Positions 13,560 through 21,498 of a DNA stretch of 64,000 bases are shown in pieces. The stretch is from JACVRW01 sp963716215 (GTDB lineage Bacteria; Actinomycetota; Thermoleophilia; Solirubrobacterales; Thermoleophilaceae). The stretch spans positions 1,488,001-1,552,000 of the forward strand of contig OY970298.1 in the NCBI GenBank assembly GCA_963716215.1. Reading direction: 5' to 3'. Every line of letters begins with the position of its first letter. The first letter of the stretch is position 1. The notes below the pieces were generated by a model that had not been told where the DNA came from, made no database searches, and worked only from the letters and a program-made list of their open reading frames with translations. Made by a program: the position numbers and the translations under genes.

Positions 13560-14786
13560 ATGGATTTTGCCCCCTCGGACCGCGTGAGCGCCCTCCTGGA
13601 GCGGGTCGGGGAGTTCATGGAGGAGCACGTCGATCCCGTCGAGCGCGAGGCCGTCGAGGCCACCGACCGCGACGTGCGCCCGGGCGTGCCGTTCCCGGAG
13701 ATCGTCCTGGAGCTGCGCGAGCGCGCCAGGAGCGAGGGCCTCTGGAATCTGTTCCTGCCTGACGAGAACTTCGGCCCCGGGCTCACCAACTGGGAGTACG
13801 GGATGCTCTGCGAGCAGATGGGGCGCAGCGCCGTGGCGCCGACGGTCTTCAACTGCGCCGCGCCTGACACGGGCAACATGGAGATCCTCGCGGAGCACGG
13901 GAGCGCCGAGCAGAAGGAGCGCTGGCTGGCGGCGCTGCTCGACGGCGAGATCCGCTCGTGCTTCTCGATGACCGAGCCGGACACGAGCGGCTCCGATCCC
14001 ACGCAGCTGGTGTCGCGTGCCGAGCTCGACGGCGACGAGTGGGTCATCAACGGCCACAAGTGGTTCACCTCGGGCTACAACGGGGCAGCGATCGCGATCG
14101 CGATGGTCGTGACCGACCCCGACGCGCCGCCGCACAAGCGCGCCAGCATGATCCTGGTGCCGATCGACACGCCCGGGTTCAGCGGCGTGCGGCCGGTCCC
14201 GGTGATGGGCCACGACGAGGGGCCGGGGCACTGGGAGGTGCGCTACGAGGATTGCCGTGTGCCGGCCGAGAACGTGCTCGGCGAGCGCGGCGCCGGCTTC
14301 GCGATCGCGCAGGACCGGCTCGGCCCCGGCCGCATCCACCACTGCATGCGGGCGATCGGGTCGGCCGAGCGCGCCTTCGAGCTGATGTGCCGCCGCGCGC
14401 ACGAGCGCGAGTCCTTCGGCGGCCCGCTGGCGGAGAAGCAGTTCGTGCAGGACTTCATCGCGAAGTCGCGCATGGAGATCGACTCCGCGCGCCTGATGGT
14501 GCTGCACGCCGCTTGGAAGATGGACACCGAGGGCAAGCGAGCCGCGCGGCAGGACATCTCGATGATCAAGGTGATCGCGGCGCAGATGCACCAGGAGGTG
14601 CTCGACCGCGCGATGCAGGTGCACGGCGCGCTCGGGATGTCCGACGACGTGTCGCTGGCCGCCCAGTGGCGCCAGGGTCGCTGGCTGCGCATCGCCGACG
14701 GGCCCGACGAGGTGCACAAGATGGTCATCGCGGTGCGCGAGCTCAACCGGTTCAAGCCGCGCGAGCCCGCAGCCACGGCTTCGTGA
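13560..14786 (+). CDS. Acyl-CoA dehydrogenase (408 aa)
   Basis: FAD-dependent flavoenzyme that introduces an alpha-beta double bond into acyl-CoA. The family signatures CFSMTEPDTSGSDP (FAD/substrate binding, near residue 138) and the C-terminal AMQVHGALGMSDDVSLA are present. Its length matches the ACAD10/11-like branch more than short-chain ACADs. It is the first gene of a two-gene operon, overlapping the second dehydrogenase as GTGA. It is divergent from an enoyl-CoA hydratase, so two consecutive steps of acyl-CoA oxidation are encoded side by side. Chain length cannot be inferred. Confidence 0.93.
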   Translation: MDFAPSDRVSALLERVGEFMEEHVDPVEREAVEATDRDVRPGVPFPEIVLELRERARSEGLWNLFLPDENFGPGLTNWEYGMLCEQMGRSAVAPTVFNCAAPDTGNMEILAEHGSAEQKERWLAALLDGEIRSCFSMTEPDTSGSDPTQLVSRAELDGDEWVINGHKWFTSGYNGAAIAIAMVVTDPDAPPHKRASMILVPIDTPGFSGVRPVPVMGHDEGPGHWEVRYEDCRVPAENVLGERGAGFAIAQDRLGPGRIHHCMRAIGSAERAFELMCRRAHERESFGGPLAEKQFVQDFIAKSRMEIDSARLMVLHAAWKMDTEGKRAARQDISMIKVIAAQMHQEVLDRAMQVHGALGMSDDVSLAAQWRQGRWLRIADGPDEVHKMVIAVRELNRFKPREPAATAS

Positions 14787-15889
14787 AGCTCTCGACAGAG
14801 CAGGAAGCCTTCGTCGAGGCGATCCGCGACTTCGCGGGACGTGAGTCGTTCGAGTCGGTCGAGGACGGCCACTCCCACGAGGTCGCCGCCCGCATGGGCG
14901 AGCTGGGCTGGTACGGCCTCCAGATCCCCGAGGAGTACGGCGGCTCGGGCGGCTCGTTCCTGGACGCGACGCTGTTCCTCGAGGAGACCGCCCACGGGCG
15001 CATCCCCGTGGCGGCCTACGGCGTGACGCTGATCGTGGTCGGGGCGTTGAACCGCTTCGGCAGCGAGGACCAGAAGCGCCAGCTGTTCGCGCACGTGGCG
15101 GCGGGCGGGACGCTCGCGATCGCGATGTCCGAGCCGGAGGCCGGCTCCGACGTGGCCGCGCTGAAGACGCGTGCCAGGCGCGACAACGGATCGTGGGTGC
15201 TCGACGGGGCGAAGATGTGGTGCTCCTACGCCCACAAGGCGAGCCACATCCTGATCGTGTGCCGCACCGGCGAGGGCGAGCGCCACGAGGACATGTCGAT
15301 GATCCTCGTGCCGCGCGATGCCGAGGGGATGACGATCACGCCGATCCCGACGCTCGGCGGAGAGGAGACCAACGAGATCCACCTCGACGGCGTGCGAGTG
15401 CCGGAGGAGGCCCTGCTCGGCGTGGCGGGTGGGGGCTGGACCCAGCTGATGGCCGGGCTCAACTACGAGCGCACGATCCTCGCCGCCACCGCGCTCGGCC
15501 TCGCGCAGCGCACGTTCGACGACGCCCTCGCGTACTCCAAGGAGCGGCGCCAGTTCGGGCGACCGGTGGGGAGCTTCCAGGCGATCTCCCACAAGTTCGC
15601 GGACCTGGCGACCGAGCTCGCGCAGGTGCGGCTGCTGGTGCGCTGGGTCGCCTCCCTCACCGACGAGGACCCCGGTCGGATGCTGCCCCAGGAGGCGTCG
15701 ATGGCCAAGCTGGCGGCCACCGAGCTGGCCAAGCGCTGCGCGCTCGAGGGCATGCAGATCATGGGCGGCTACGGCTACGCCACCGAGTACCCGATGGAGC
15801 GCTACCTGCGCTCAGCGGTCGTCGGGACGGTCTACGGCGGCACCTCGGAGATCCAGAAGAACATCATCGCCAAGACGTTGGGCCTCTAG
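14783..15889 (+). CDS. Acyl-CoA dehydrogenase (368 aa)
   Basis: Second FAD-dependent acyl-CoA dehydrogenase, 368 residues from GTG 14783, which shares four bases (GTGA) with the stop of the first. Motifs IAMSEPEAGSDVAAL (near residue 112) and QIMGGYGYATEYPMERYLR with the final VYGGTSEIQKNIIA are canonical. Paired dehydrogenases of this sort sometimes form heteromeric enzymes, as in steroid side-chain degradation. The two here are unequal in length and diverged, so that is possible but not shown. Confidence 0.93.
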   Translation: MKLSTEQEAFVEAIRDFAGRESFESVEDGHSHEVAARMGELGWYGLQIPEEYGGSGGSFLDATLFLEETAHGRIPVAAYGVTLIVVGALNRFGSEDQKRQLFAHVAAGGTLAIAMSEPEAGSDVAALKTRARRDNGSWVLDGAKMWCSYAHKASHILIVCRTGEGERHEDMSMILVPRDAEGMTITPIPTLGGEETNEIHLDGVRVPEEALLGVAGGGWTQLMAGLNYERTILAATALGLAQRTFDDALAYSKERRQFGRPVGSFQAISHKFADLATELAQVRLLVRWVASLTDEDPGRMLPQEASMAKLAATELAKRCALEGMQIMGGYGYATEYPMERYLRSAVVGTVYGGTSEIQKNIIAKTLGL

Positions 15890-16707
15890 CCCGAGGCCGA
15901 CAGGCCGGCCAGCAGCTCGCGCCAGTCGCTCTCCACGCCGGCGAGCTGCCGGCCGAAGGCATCCACGAGGACCGAGCGCGGTCCGCGCTCCAGGTCGCTA
16001 GTCGCCAGCGCCGCAGCGGCTCGCCCGCCGCGCTCCTGCTCGAGCAGGGAGAACAGCGTGCCGCCGAGCAGCATGGCGTCGCGCGGCTCGGGCGGAAACG
16101 CCGGCCGGCCGCCCTCGCGCAGCCGCCGCACGATGGCCGGGCGCAGCATCGGCGCCTGTCCCGACAGCCAGGTGGCCGCGCCCTCGCACAGCCAGGCCCA
16201 GCGGACGTAGCGGCGGAAGGTCGACAGCGAGAAGGGGGGCGGCAGGTACGGGTTGTTGGCACCCACCACGAGGTGCGCGTACTCGTGCTGGGGCGTCAGC
16301 AGCAGCGCCTCGCGCGAGCCGGGCACGCCGGACGCTCGCTGCTCGAGCGCCGGCGGCGCGAGCACGTGGATCTGGAACTCGCTGAACCACCCGGCGTAGT
16401 AGCGCCGCGCGGCCGGGGCGGCCGCGCGGCGGGCCAGCGGCAGCCACGGCTGGGCGAGGGCGAGCGCGGCCGGCCGCGGGTGGAGCACCACTTCCACGTC
16501 GTCGGGCACCCCCTCGTAGAGGCCGCCCAGCTCTTCGCGCAGCACCTCGAGCGCCGCCAGCACGGCGGCGGCCTCTTCGGCGTGGGCGGAGTCGTGGCGG
16601 GCGGCGAAGGACAGCGAGTGGGACTCGACCCAGGCCACGGGCTCGGAACTCTCGCATGGGCGGCCGTTTGCAGGATTGTCCGGCCTATAGCGCGGAAAAA
16701 GCTGCAA
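15886..16707 (-). CDS. Putative gluzincin metalloprotease-like protein (HEYAH)
   Basis: Protein of up to 273 residues. An HExxH zinc motif (HEYAHL, near residue 141) and a downstream Glu in WLCEGAATWLSG, 27-30 residues later, match peptidase-MA/gluzincin enzymes. The start is uncertain. ATG 16707 lies inside a palindromic repeat and inside the preceding gene, and gives an unremarkable lead of about 23 residues. GTG 16638 (VAWVESHSLSF) would begin closer to the fold. No signal peptide is evident from either. Its 5' end overlaps the beta-propeller gene, and its stop overlaps that of the convergent acyl-CoA dehydrogenase. Confidence 0.65.
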   Translation of the reverse strand: MQLFPRYRPDNPANGRPCESSEPVAWVESHSLSFAARHDSAHAEEAAAVLAALEVLREELGGLYEGVPDDVEVVLHPRPAALALAQPWLPLARRAAAPAARRYYAGWFSEFQIHVLAPPALEQRASGVPGSREALLLTPQHEYAHLVVGANNPYLPPPFSLSTFRRYVRWAWLCEGAATWLSGQAPMLRPAIVRRLREGGRPAFPPEPRDAMLLGGTLFSLLEQERGGRAAAALATSDLERGPRSVLVDAFGRQLAGVESDWRELLAGLSASG

Positions 16708-16712
16708 ACGGC
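16663..16712. repeat. Palindromic interspersed repeat, family 2, copy A
   Basis: Perfect arms GCCGTTTGCAG (16663-16673) and CTGCAAACGGC (16702-16712) enclose an inner TCCG/CGGA pair and a CTATAG loop. The right half, CGGAAAAAGCTGCAAACG (16693-16710), is identical to 50492-50509. On the minus strand it supplies the last codons and the stop of the beta-propeller gene. Confidence 0.75.
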
Positions 16713-17623
16713 GTCGTGGCGATCGAGATGACGGTGCCGCCCGGGCGGGTCGGCAATGCCACCGCGGCCGGGGTGCCGACTCGCCAGGCGCCGAGCCTCT
16801 CCTTGCCGGCCGTGAAGTAGAGCCAGCGCCCCGAGGGCGACCACGCGAGCGTGTGGTAGCCGCCGAGCCGGCCGCCCGGCACGAGCGACCACTCGCCGCT
16901 GCGCAGGTCCACCACTGCGGCGCGCTCCTTGCCGTCCACGATCACCGGGGCGGCCAGGTGGCGCTCGTCGGGCGAGAAGGCGGCGACCGTGCCGAGTGGG
17001 TGCATCCGGGCGGGCGGCGTCAGCGTTCGCACGGCACCGGCCGTCCATATCCCGAGCGAGCGGCAGCGCCCGCGACACCAGGCCACCCGAGACGGGCCGG
17101 CGGCCACGAACCAGCCCTCGCGCACCGTGCGCAGCGCGCGCTTGGCCCGCGCGTCCCAGAGCGTCAGCGCGCCACGGCGCGTGATCACCCGCCCGGCTCG
17201 CGTGACCGCGTGCAGCGTGCTGTGGCGGGGTAGCCCGCGGCCGAGCACCACGCGGTCGCGGGCGGCGGACGCGGCGTAGCTCTGGGCCGCGCCCAGCGTC
17301 CGCACCGGCCCGCGCAGCGACAGCGGCAGCGCGCGCGCCACGGCGCGGCGCCCCCGGAAGCCGCCGAAGATCACGGAGTCGCCGACCGCCAATACCGGCC
17401 CACGACACAGCGTGCCGCCGGGGAGCCGTCGCTTGCGCGTGACGCCGGTGCGCGGATCAGCGACGCCGGCCCACTCGCGGGTGACGGCACGCGACTTGGC
17501 GTCGTGGCCGGCCACGCTCAGCACGAGCAGCCCGTCGGGCACGCCCGGATCGAAGCCGCCCGAGCCGGCGGGTGCCGCGGCGAGGGCGCTGATCGCGAGC
17601 GCAAGGAAGAGGGACTTCCCCAT
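16685..17623 (-). CDS. Secreted beta-propeller (WD40/TolB-like) protein
   Basis: Exported protein of about 312 residues. A Sec signal peptide (LFLALAISALAAAPA) precedes repeated blades with DxRTG/W-type turns. Examples are LTLWDARAKRALR, AAFSPDERHLAAPVI, AVVDLRSGEWSLV and LAWSPSGRWLYFTAG. The last two read like TolB/WD40 blades. Function is likely ligand or protein binding. Start ATG 17623 is favoured over GTG 17629. The C-terminus (PFAAFSAL) is encoded by the family 2 palindromic repeat and is therefore probably recent. It is followed by the HEYAH protein with an overlap. Confidence 0.72.
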   Translation of the reverse strand: MGKSLFLALAISALAAAPAGSGGFDPGVPDGLLVLSVAGHDAKSRAVTREWAGVADPRTGVTRKRRLPGGTLCRGPVLAVGDSVIFGGFRGRRAVARALPLSLRGPVRTLGAAQSYAASAARDRVVLGRGLPRHSTLHAVTRAGRVITRRGALTLWDARAKRALRTVREGWFVAAGPSRVAWCRGRCRSLGIWTAGAVRTLTPPARMHPLGTVAAFSPDERHLAAPVIVDGKERAAVVDLRSGEWSLVPGGRLGGYHTLAWSPSGRWLYFTAGKERLGAWRVGTPAAVALPTRPGGTVISIATTPFAAFSAL

Positions 17624-17644
17624 GGACACTCATACGCGGAGAGC

Positions 17645-17663
17645 CGGCGGGGAGGTCCCGCCG
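17645..17663. terminator. Possible terminator hairpin after the DUF1802 gene
   Basis: CGGCGGG-GAGGT-CCCGCCG, a 7-bp stem, lies between two minus-strand genes. There is no T-tract. Confidence 0.35.
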
Positions 17664-17668
17664 TCGGT

Positions 17669-18301
17669 CTAGGCGAGCACTGGGAGCGCAGCACCCGAGG
17701 CGATCGACTCGATCTCCTCCGAGGCGCGCTCGAACTCCTCGTCCGACAGCACCGGGGTGCCCTCGAACGGGAGGTCGCGGTACAGCTCGATCCACGACCG
17801 GCAGCCGTGGTACTCGGGCCGCACCTTCACCGTCACCGGACGCGGGATCCGGTACGTGCGCAGGACGATCACGTGCAGCGGATGGCGCCGCTTCCAAGCG
17901 AGTCGCTTCTCCGCGTAGTCGGTCGTCCAGATGTAGTACGGCGACAGCGCGTCGATCGCGCGCGGGTCCGTGATCAGGTAGCTCGCCGCCACCTCGGCCC
18001 ACGAGCGGATCCGCACCCGGTCGGGCTGCGGGATCCCGCCGTCCTGGACGAGCGCCTTGGCCGGCGGCTCGTTGTCGGGCCAGACGCCCTCCTCGAGCGC
18101 GCGGCCCAGCTCGGGCACGTGGGCGTCACGGACGCAGTCGTTGCGCTGGTGATCGAACGTCGGATACAGGAAGAACCGATCGTGCTCGATCTCGAAGTGC
18201 TTGTTCTCCTCGCGGATGCCGCCCTTGCGCAGCGTAAGCAGCTGCTCGCCCTCGGCAAGCGCGCGCACCGTAATGGCCCATTCCTTGAATGCAACTGGCA
18301 T
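17669..18301 (-). CDS. DUF1802 family protein
   Basis: Conserved hypothetical cytosolic protein of 210 residues. The N-terminus (FKEWAITVRALAEGEQLLTLRKGGI) is the hallmark of DUF1802, and FLYPTFDHQ and the later PLHVIVLRTYRIP also fit the family. The biochemical role of DUF1802 is unknown. It stands alone, with a 140-bp spacer upstream (18302-18441) in which I see no further feature, and a hairpin downstream. Confidence 0.8.
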   Translation of the reverse strand: MPVAFKEWAITVRALAEGEQLLTLRKGGIREENKHFEIEHDRFFLYPTFDHQRNDCVRDAHVPELGRALEEGVWPDNEPPAKALVQDGGIPQPDRVRIRSWAEVAASYLITDPRAIDALSPYYIWTTDYAEKRLAWKRRHPLHVIVLRTYRIPRPVTVKVRPEYHGCRSWIELYRDLPFEGTPVLSDEEFERASEEIESIASGAALPVLA

Positions 18302-18441
18302 AAGAGAGGAAAACCTCGAAAGTCGACGCGCCCGGCTTCGATTGCCCTACGGCGGCGAAGGGCGCGGACGCCCATTCTTGCGAAGTGCGTACCCGGTTTC
18401 AAGGGAAATATCGTGCGTAGTGAACTTTGCCGCGGCCGGCG

Positions 18442-19110
18442 TCAGCCGCCGTGGGGCACCGCGAACGCGGCCACAGCGCTGAAATGGGCTGCGGCGGCGA
18501 TCACCACCAGCACGTGGAAGATCTCGTGGTAGCCGAACGAGGCGGGCCGCGGATCCGGCCGCCGGCTGGCGTACACGACGGCTCCCGCGGTGTAGGCCAG
18601 GCCACCCAGGGCCAGCAGGACGAGCGCCCCGGCGCCGGCGCGCTCGGTGATCTGCGGCACGGCGATGATCGAGAACCAGCCAAGCGCCACGTAGGTGCTG
18701 GCGGCGAGCCACTTCGGCGCGTCCACCCACACGAGCGTGAACACGATCCCGGCCGCCGCGCCGCTCCAGACGCCCGCCAGCACCACCTGGCGCAGCGGAT
18801 CCTCGAGCACCAGCACCGCGAACGGCGTGTACGTGCCGGCGATCAGCACGAAGATCATCGCGTGGTCGAGACGCCGCAGCCACGCGCGCGCCCGCGGCTG
18901 CCACGTGATGCGGTGGTAGAGGGCGCTGGTGCCGAGTAGGCCGGCGAGTGCTACGGCATAGATCGCGGTGGCGGCGGTCGCGCGGCCGGCCGGCGCCCAG
19001 GCGACCAGCGCCGCGCCGGCGACGAGGGCCACGAAGAACGACCACTGGTGCACGACGCCGCGGAAGCGGGGCCGGACCGCGAGGGGAGGCGTTACCGCCA
19101 TCGAGGTCAC
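18442..19110 (-). CDS. trhA: Hemolysin III / TrhA family membrane protein (PAQR fold)
   Basis: Seven-helix membrane protein of 222 residues related to adiponectin receptors and bacterial TrhA, which regulates membrane energetics. The family's conserved residues are visible: TSALYHR with a helix-2 His, the LDHAMIFVLIAGTYTP block, and a C-terminal YHEIFHVLVVIAAAAHF where two His plus the early His form the metal site. The GTG at 19110 overlaps the upstream dehydrogenase stop (GTGA), so it is co-translated with it. ATG 19101 is an alternative. Confidence 0.92.
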   Translation of the reverse strand: MTSMAVTPPLAVRPRFRGVVHQWSFFVALVAGAALVAWAPAGRATAATAIYAVALAGLLGTSALYHRITWQPRARAWLRRLDHAMIFVLIAGTYTPFAVLVLEDPLRQVVLAGVWSGAAAGIVFTLVWVDAPKWLAASTYVALGWFSIIAVPQITERAGAGALVLLALGGLAYTAGAVVYASRRPDPRPASFGYHEIFHVLVVIAAAAHFSAVAAFAVPHGG

Positions 19111-20027
19111 TCTAGCCCGTCGACCGCCGTGTACACGGCAGCGAAGTCCTCCTCCGCGTGCCCGCCCTCGACCGCGCGCTCGTAGAACCCCTCGGCCACG
19201 CTCGGCAGCTGCAGCTCGATGCCGAGCGCGCGCGCTTCGTCGAGCGTGTGGCGAAGGTCCTTGAGCATGTGCTCGAGCTTGAACAGGGCCGGCTCGAAGC
19301 TCTCCTCGAACATCGGGCCGCCCTTCAGGTTGAGCATCGCGCTCGCGCCGGCGCTGCCCGCCGCCACCTCGAGGAATGCGTCCCGATCTAGGCCGGCGGC
19401 CTTCGCGGTGCGCACGACCTCGGCCAGCACCGCGGCGTTGACCGCGCCCATCGTGTTGGTGAGCAGCTTGGCCATCTGCCCGTGGCCGACGGGCCCGACG
19501 TGCACGATCCGCTCGCCCATCGCCTCGAACAGCGGGAGGGCGCGCTCGAAGGCCGCCGCTTCGCCGCCCGCGAAGATCGTGAGCGTGCCGTCCTCCGCCT
19601 TTGGCTTCGAGCCCGAGACCGGCGCTTCGACGTAAGAACGCGGGGACAGGCGTTCGCCGAGCGATCGCGACGCGGTGGGCGCGATCGTGGACATGTCCAC
19701 TACCAGCGCGTCGTCGGCGAGGGCAGCGGCTGCCCCCGCGTCGCCGAACAGGACCTCCTCGACCTGCGGGGCGTCGGGGACCATGGTGATGAAGGCGTCG
19801 GCGCCCTCGGCGGCCTCGGCCGGGGTCGCGGCGGGGTGGGCGCCGTGCTCGGCCGCGAAGCGCTCCGCCTTCTCGCGCGTCCGTGTGTAGACGGACAGCT
19901 CGAAGCCCGCCTCCAGCAGGTTGCGCGCCATCGGCCCGCCCATGATGCCGAGCCCGGCGAACCCAACGTTGTGGGAAGCACCCGGCTCGGCCGGGTGCGC
20001 ACCGGGTGAGTTTTCAATGCGTGCCAT
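19107..20027 (-). CDS. Beta-hydroxyacid dehydrogenase (3-hydroxyisobutyrate dehydrogenase family)
   Basis: NAD(P)-dependent oxidoreductase of about 306 residues. The Rossmann motif GFAGLGIMGGPMARNL lies near residues 21-37. The substrate-binding segment EAPVSGSKPKAEDGTL (near 135) and the catalytic Lys region GHGQMAKLLTNTMGA (near 178) are conserved. The substrate may be 3-hydroxyisobutyrate, tartronate semialdehyde or succinic semialdehyde. The ATG at 20027 has GGAGG 8 bases upstream and overlaps the 3' end of hyuB, so it belongs to the hyuA-hyuB transcription unit. Confidence 0.9.
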   Translation of the reverse strand: MARIENSPGAHPAEPGASHNVGFAGLGIMGGPMARNLLEAGFELSVYTRTREKAERFAAEHGAHPAATPAEAAEGADAFITMVPDAPQVEEVLFGDAGAAAALADDALVVDMSTIAPTASRSLGERLSPRSYVEAPVSGSKPKAEDGTLTIFAGGEAAAFERALPLFEAMGERIVHVGPVGHGQMAKLLTNTMGAVNAAVLAEVVRTAKAAGLDRDAFLEVAAGSAGASAMLNLKGGPMFEESFEPALFKLEHMLKDLRHTLDEARALGIELQLPSVAEGFYERAVEGGHAEEDFAAVYTAVDGLE

Positions 20028-21498
20028 ATCCACCACCTCCGGGTGTCTCGATTCGCAGCCGGTCGCCGGCGCGCAGTGTGCCCGATGCCTTGGCGGGGAG
20101 CTCCTCGCCGTTCACGAGGTTCCTACCCGGTAGCCCTGGCTCGCCACCGTCAGCCCCGGGCGGCGGGTGCCGCCGGCGCTCGGTGATCAAGGAGTAGCGC
20201 ATCTCGGCCAGCGCCTCGAGCTCGCGTACCACGCCGTCGCCGCCCCGATGGCGGCCGGCGCCGCCCGAGTCGCGTCGCAGCGCGTACTCGACGGCCCGCA
20301 GTGGAAACTCCAGCTCGAGCGCTTCGACGGGGGTGTTGAGCGTGTTCGACATCGCAACGTGCACGGCGCTCGGGCCGTCCGCGTCGGCGCACCCGCCCTG
20401 GCCGCCGCCGAGCGTCTCGTAGTAGGTGAACTCGTCGTTGCCGAGCGTGAGGTTGTTCATGGTGCCCTGGCCGAGCGCGTGCCCGAAGGCCGCCAGCACG
20501 AGGTCGGCCACCCGCGAGGAGGTCTCGACGTTGCCCGCGGCCACGGCGGCAGGTGGCCGCGCGTTCAGCAGCGTGCCCTCGGGCGCGACCACCGTCAGCG
20601 GCCGGTAGGCGCCCTCGCACGGCGGCACGTCGGGATCGGTCAGCACGCGCAGGGCGAAGTAGCAGGCCGACAGCGTCACGGCCAGCGGGCAGTTGAGGTT
20701 GCCGTCGTGCTGGCTCGCCGACCCCGAGAAGTCGAGCGCGATCCGCTCGCCCTCCACGCGCGCCTCGAGCCGCAGCTCGAGGTCGCCGTCCACCGCTTCC
20801 AGCACGTCGGTGGCGGTGCGGACGCCGTCCTCCAGCTCCGCGATGCGCGAGCGCGTGCGCCGCTCGGCGTAGTCGAGGGTCTCCTCGAGCCCAGCCCGGA
20901 AGCTGTCGAGCCCGAAGCGCTCGATCAGCGCCTCCACCCGGTCGGCGCCGGCGCGCCCCGCCGCCAGCTGCGCCCGCAGGTCGGCCTCGCGCTGGCGCGG
21001 GTTGCGCATGCGGGCCGCGAGCTCGCGCAGCGCGGCGTCGTCGAGCCGAGTGGGCGAGATCACGACGCCCTCGTCGGCCAGGGTGCGCGAGTCCGCCGGC
21101 ATGCTGCCGGGCTCGGTGGCGCCGACGTCGGCGTGGTGGGCGCGGCTGGCGGCGAAGCCGACCAGCTCGCCCCTGTGGAAGAGGGGGCCGATCACAGTGA
21201 TGTCGGGCAGGTGGGTCCCGCCGCGGTAGGGGTCGTTGAGGATCCAGGCGACGCCCGGCTCGTGGTCCTCGTCCAGCACCGCGGCGATCGCGGACGGCAT
21301 CGCGCCGAGGTGCACGGGGATGTGCTCGGCCTGCATGACCATGCGGCCGCGCTCGTCGAACAGCGCCGTCGAGGCGTCGCGGCGCTCCTTGATGTTGGCC
21401 GAGTGTGCCGAGCGCACCAGCACGGCGCCCATCTCGTCGCAGGCCGCGCGCAGCGCGCCGAGCAGCACCTGGAGGGCGACCGGGTCGAGGGCGCTCAA
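20014..21498 (-). CDS. hyuB: Hydantoinase B / oxoprolinase beta subunit family protein
   Basis: ATP-dependent hydantoinase/5-oxoprolinase HyuB-type subunit, 494 residues. The conserved N-terminal block (SAHSANIKERRDASTALFD) and the ILNDPYRGGTHLPDITV block are clear, as is the glycine-rich GGGQGGCADADGPSAVH region. It begins at TTG 21498, which overlaps the hyuA stop as TTGA; the fold starts directly after it (SALDPVALQVLLGAL). Together with HyuA it would open a cyclic amide ring using ATP. The actual substrate (hydantoin, 5-oxoproline, acetophenone-like) is not determined. Confidence 0.92.
   Translation of the reverse strand: MSALDPVALQVLLGALRAACDEMGAVLVRSAHSANIKERRDASTALFDERGRMVMQAEHIPVHLGAMPSAIAAVLDEDHEPGVAWILNDPYRGGTHLPDITVIGPLFHRGELVGFAASRAHHADVGATEPGSMPADSRTLADEGVVISPTRLDDAALRELAARMRNPRQREADLRAQLAAGRAGADRVEALIERFGLDSFRAGLEETLDYAERRTRSRIAELEDGVRTATDVLEAVDGDLELRLEARVEGERIALDFSGSASQHDGNLNCPLAVTLSACYFALRVLTDPDVPPCEGAYRPLTVVAPEGTLLNARPPAAVAAGNVETSSRVADLVLAAFGHALGQGTMNNLTLGNDEFTYYETLGGGQGGCADADGPSAVHVAMSNTLNTPVEALELEFPLRAVEYALRRDSGGAGRHRGGDGVVRELEALAEMRYSLITERRRHPPPGADGGEPGLPGRNLVNGEELPAKASGTLRAGDRLRIETPGGGGYGTH

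Noticed and set aside
12738..14717. 659-residue minus-strand frame that includes the enoyl-CoA hydratase
   Set aside because: Only the last 261 residues are crotonase-like. The first part is antisense to an acyl-CoA dehydrogenase; the start at 13523 is better.
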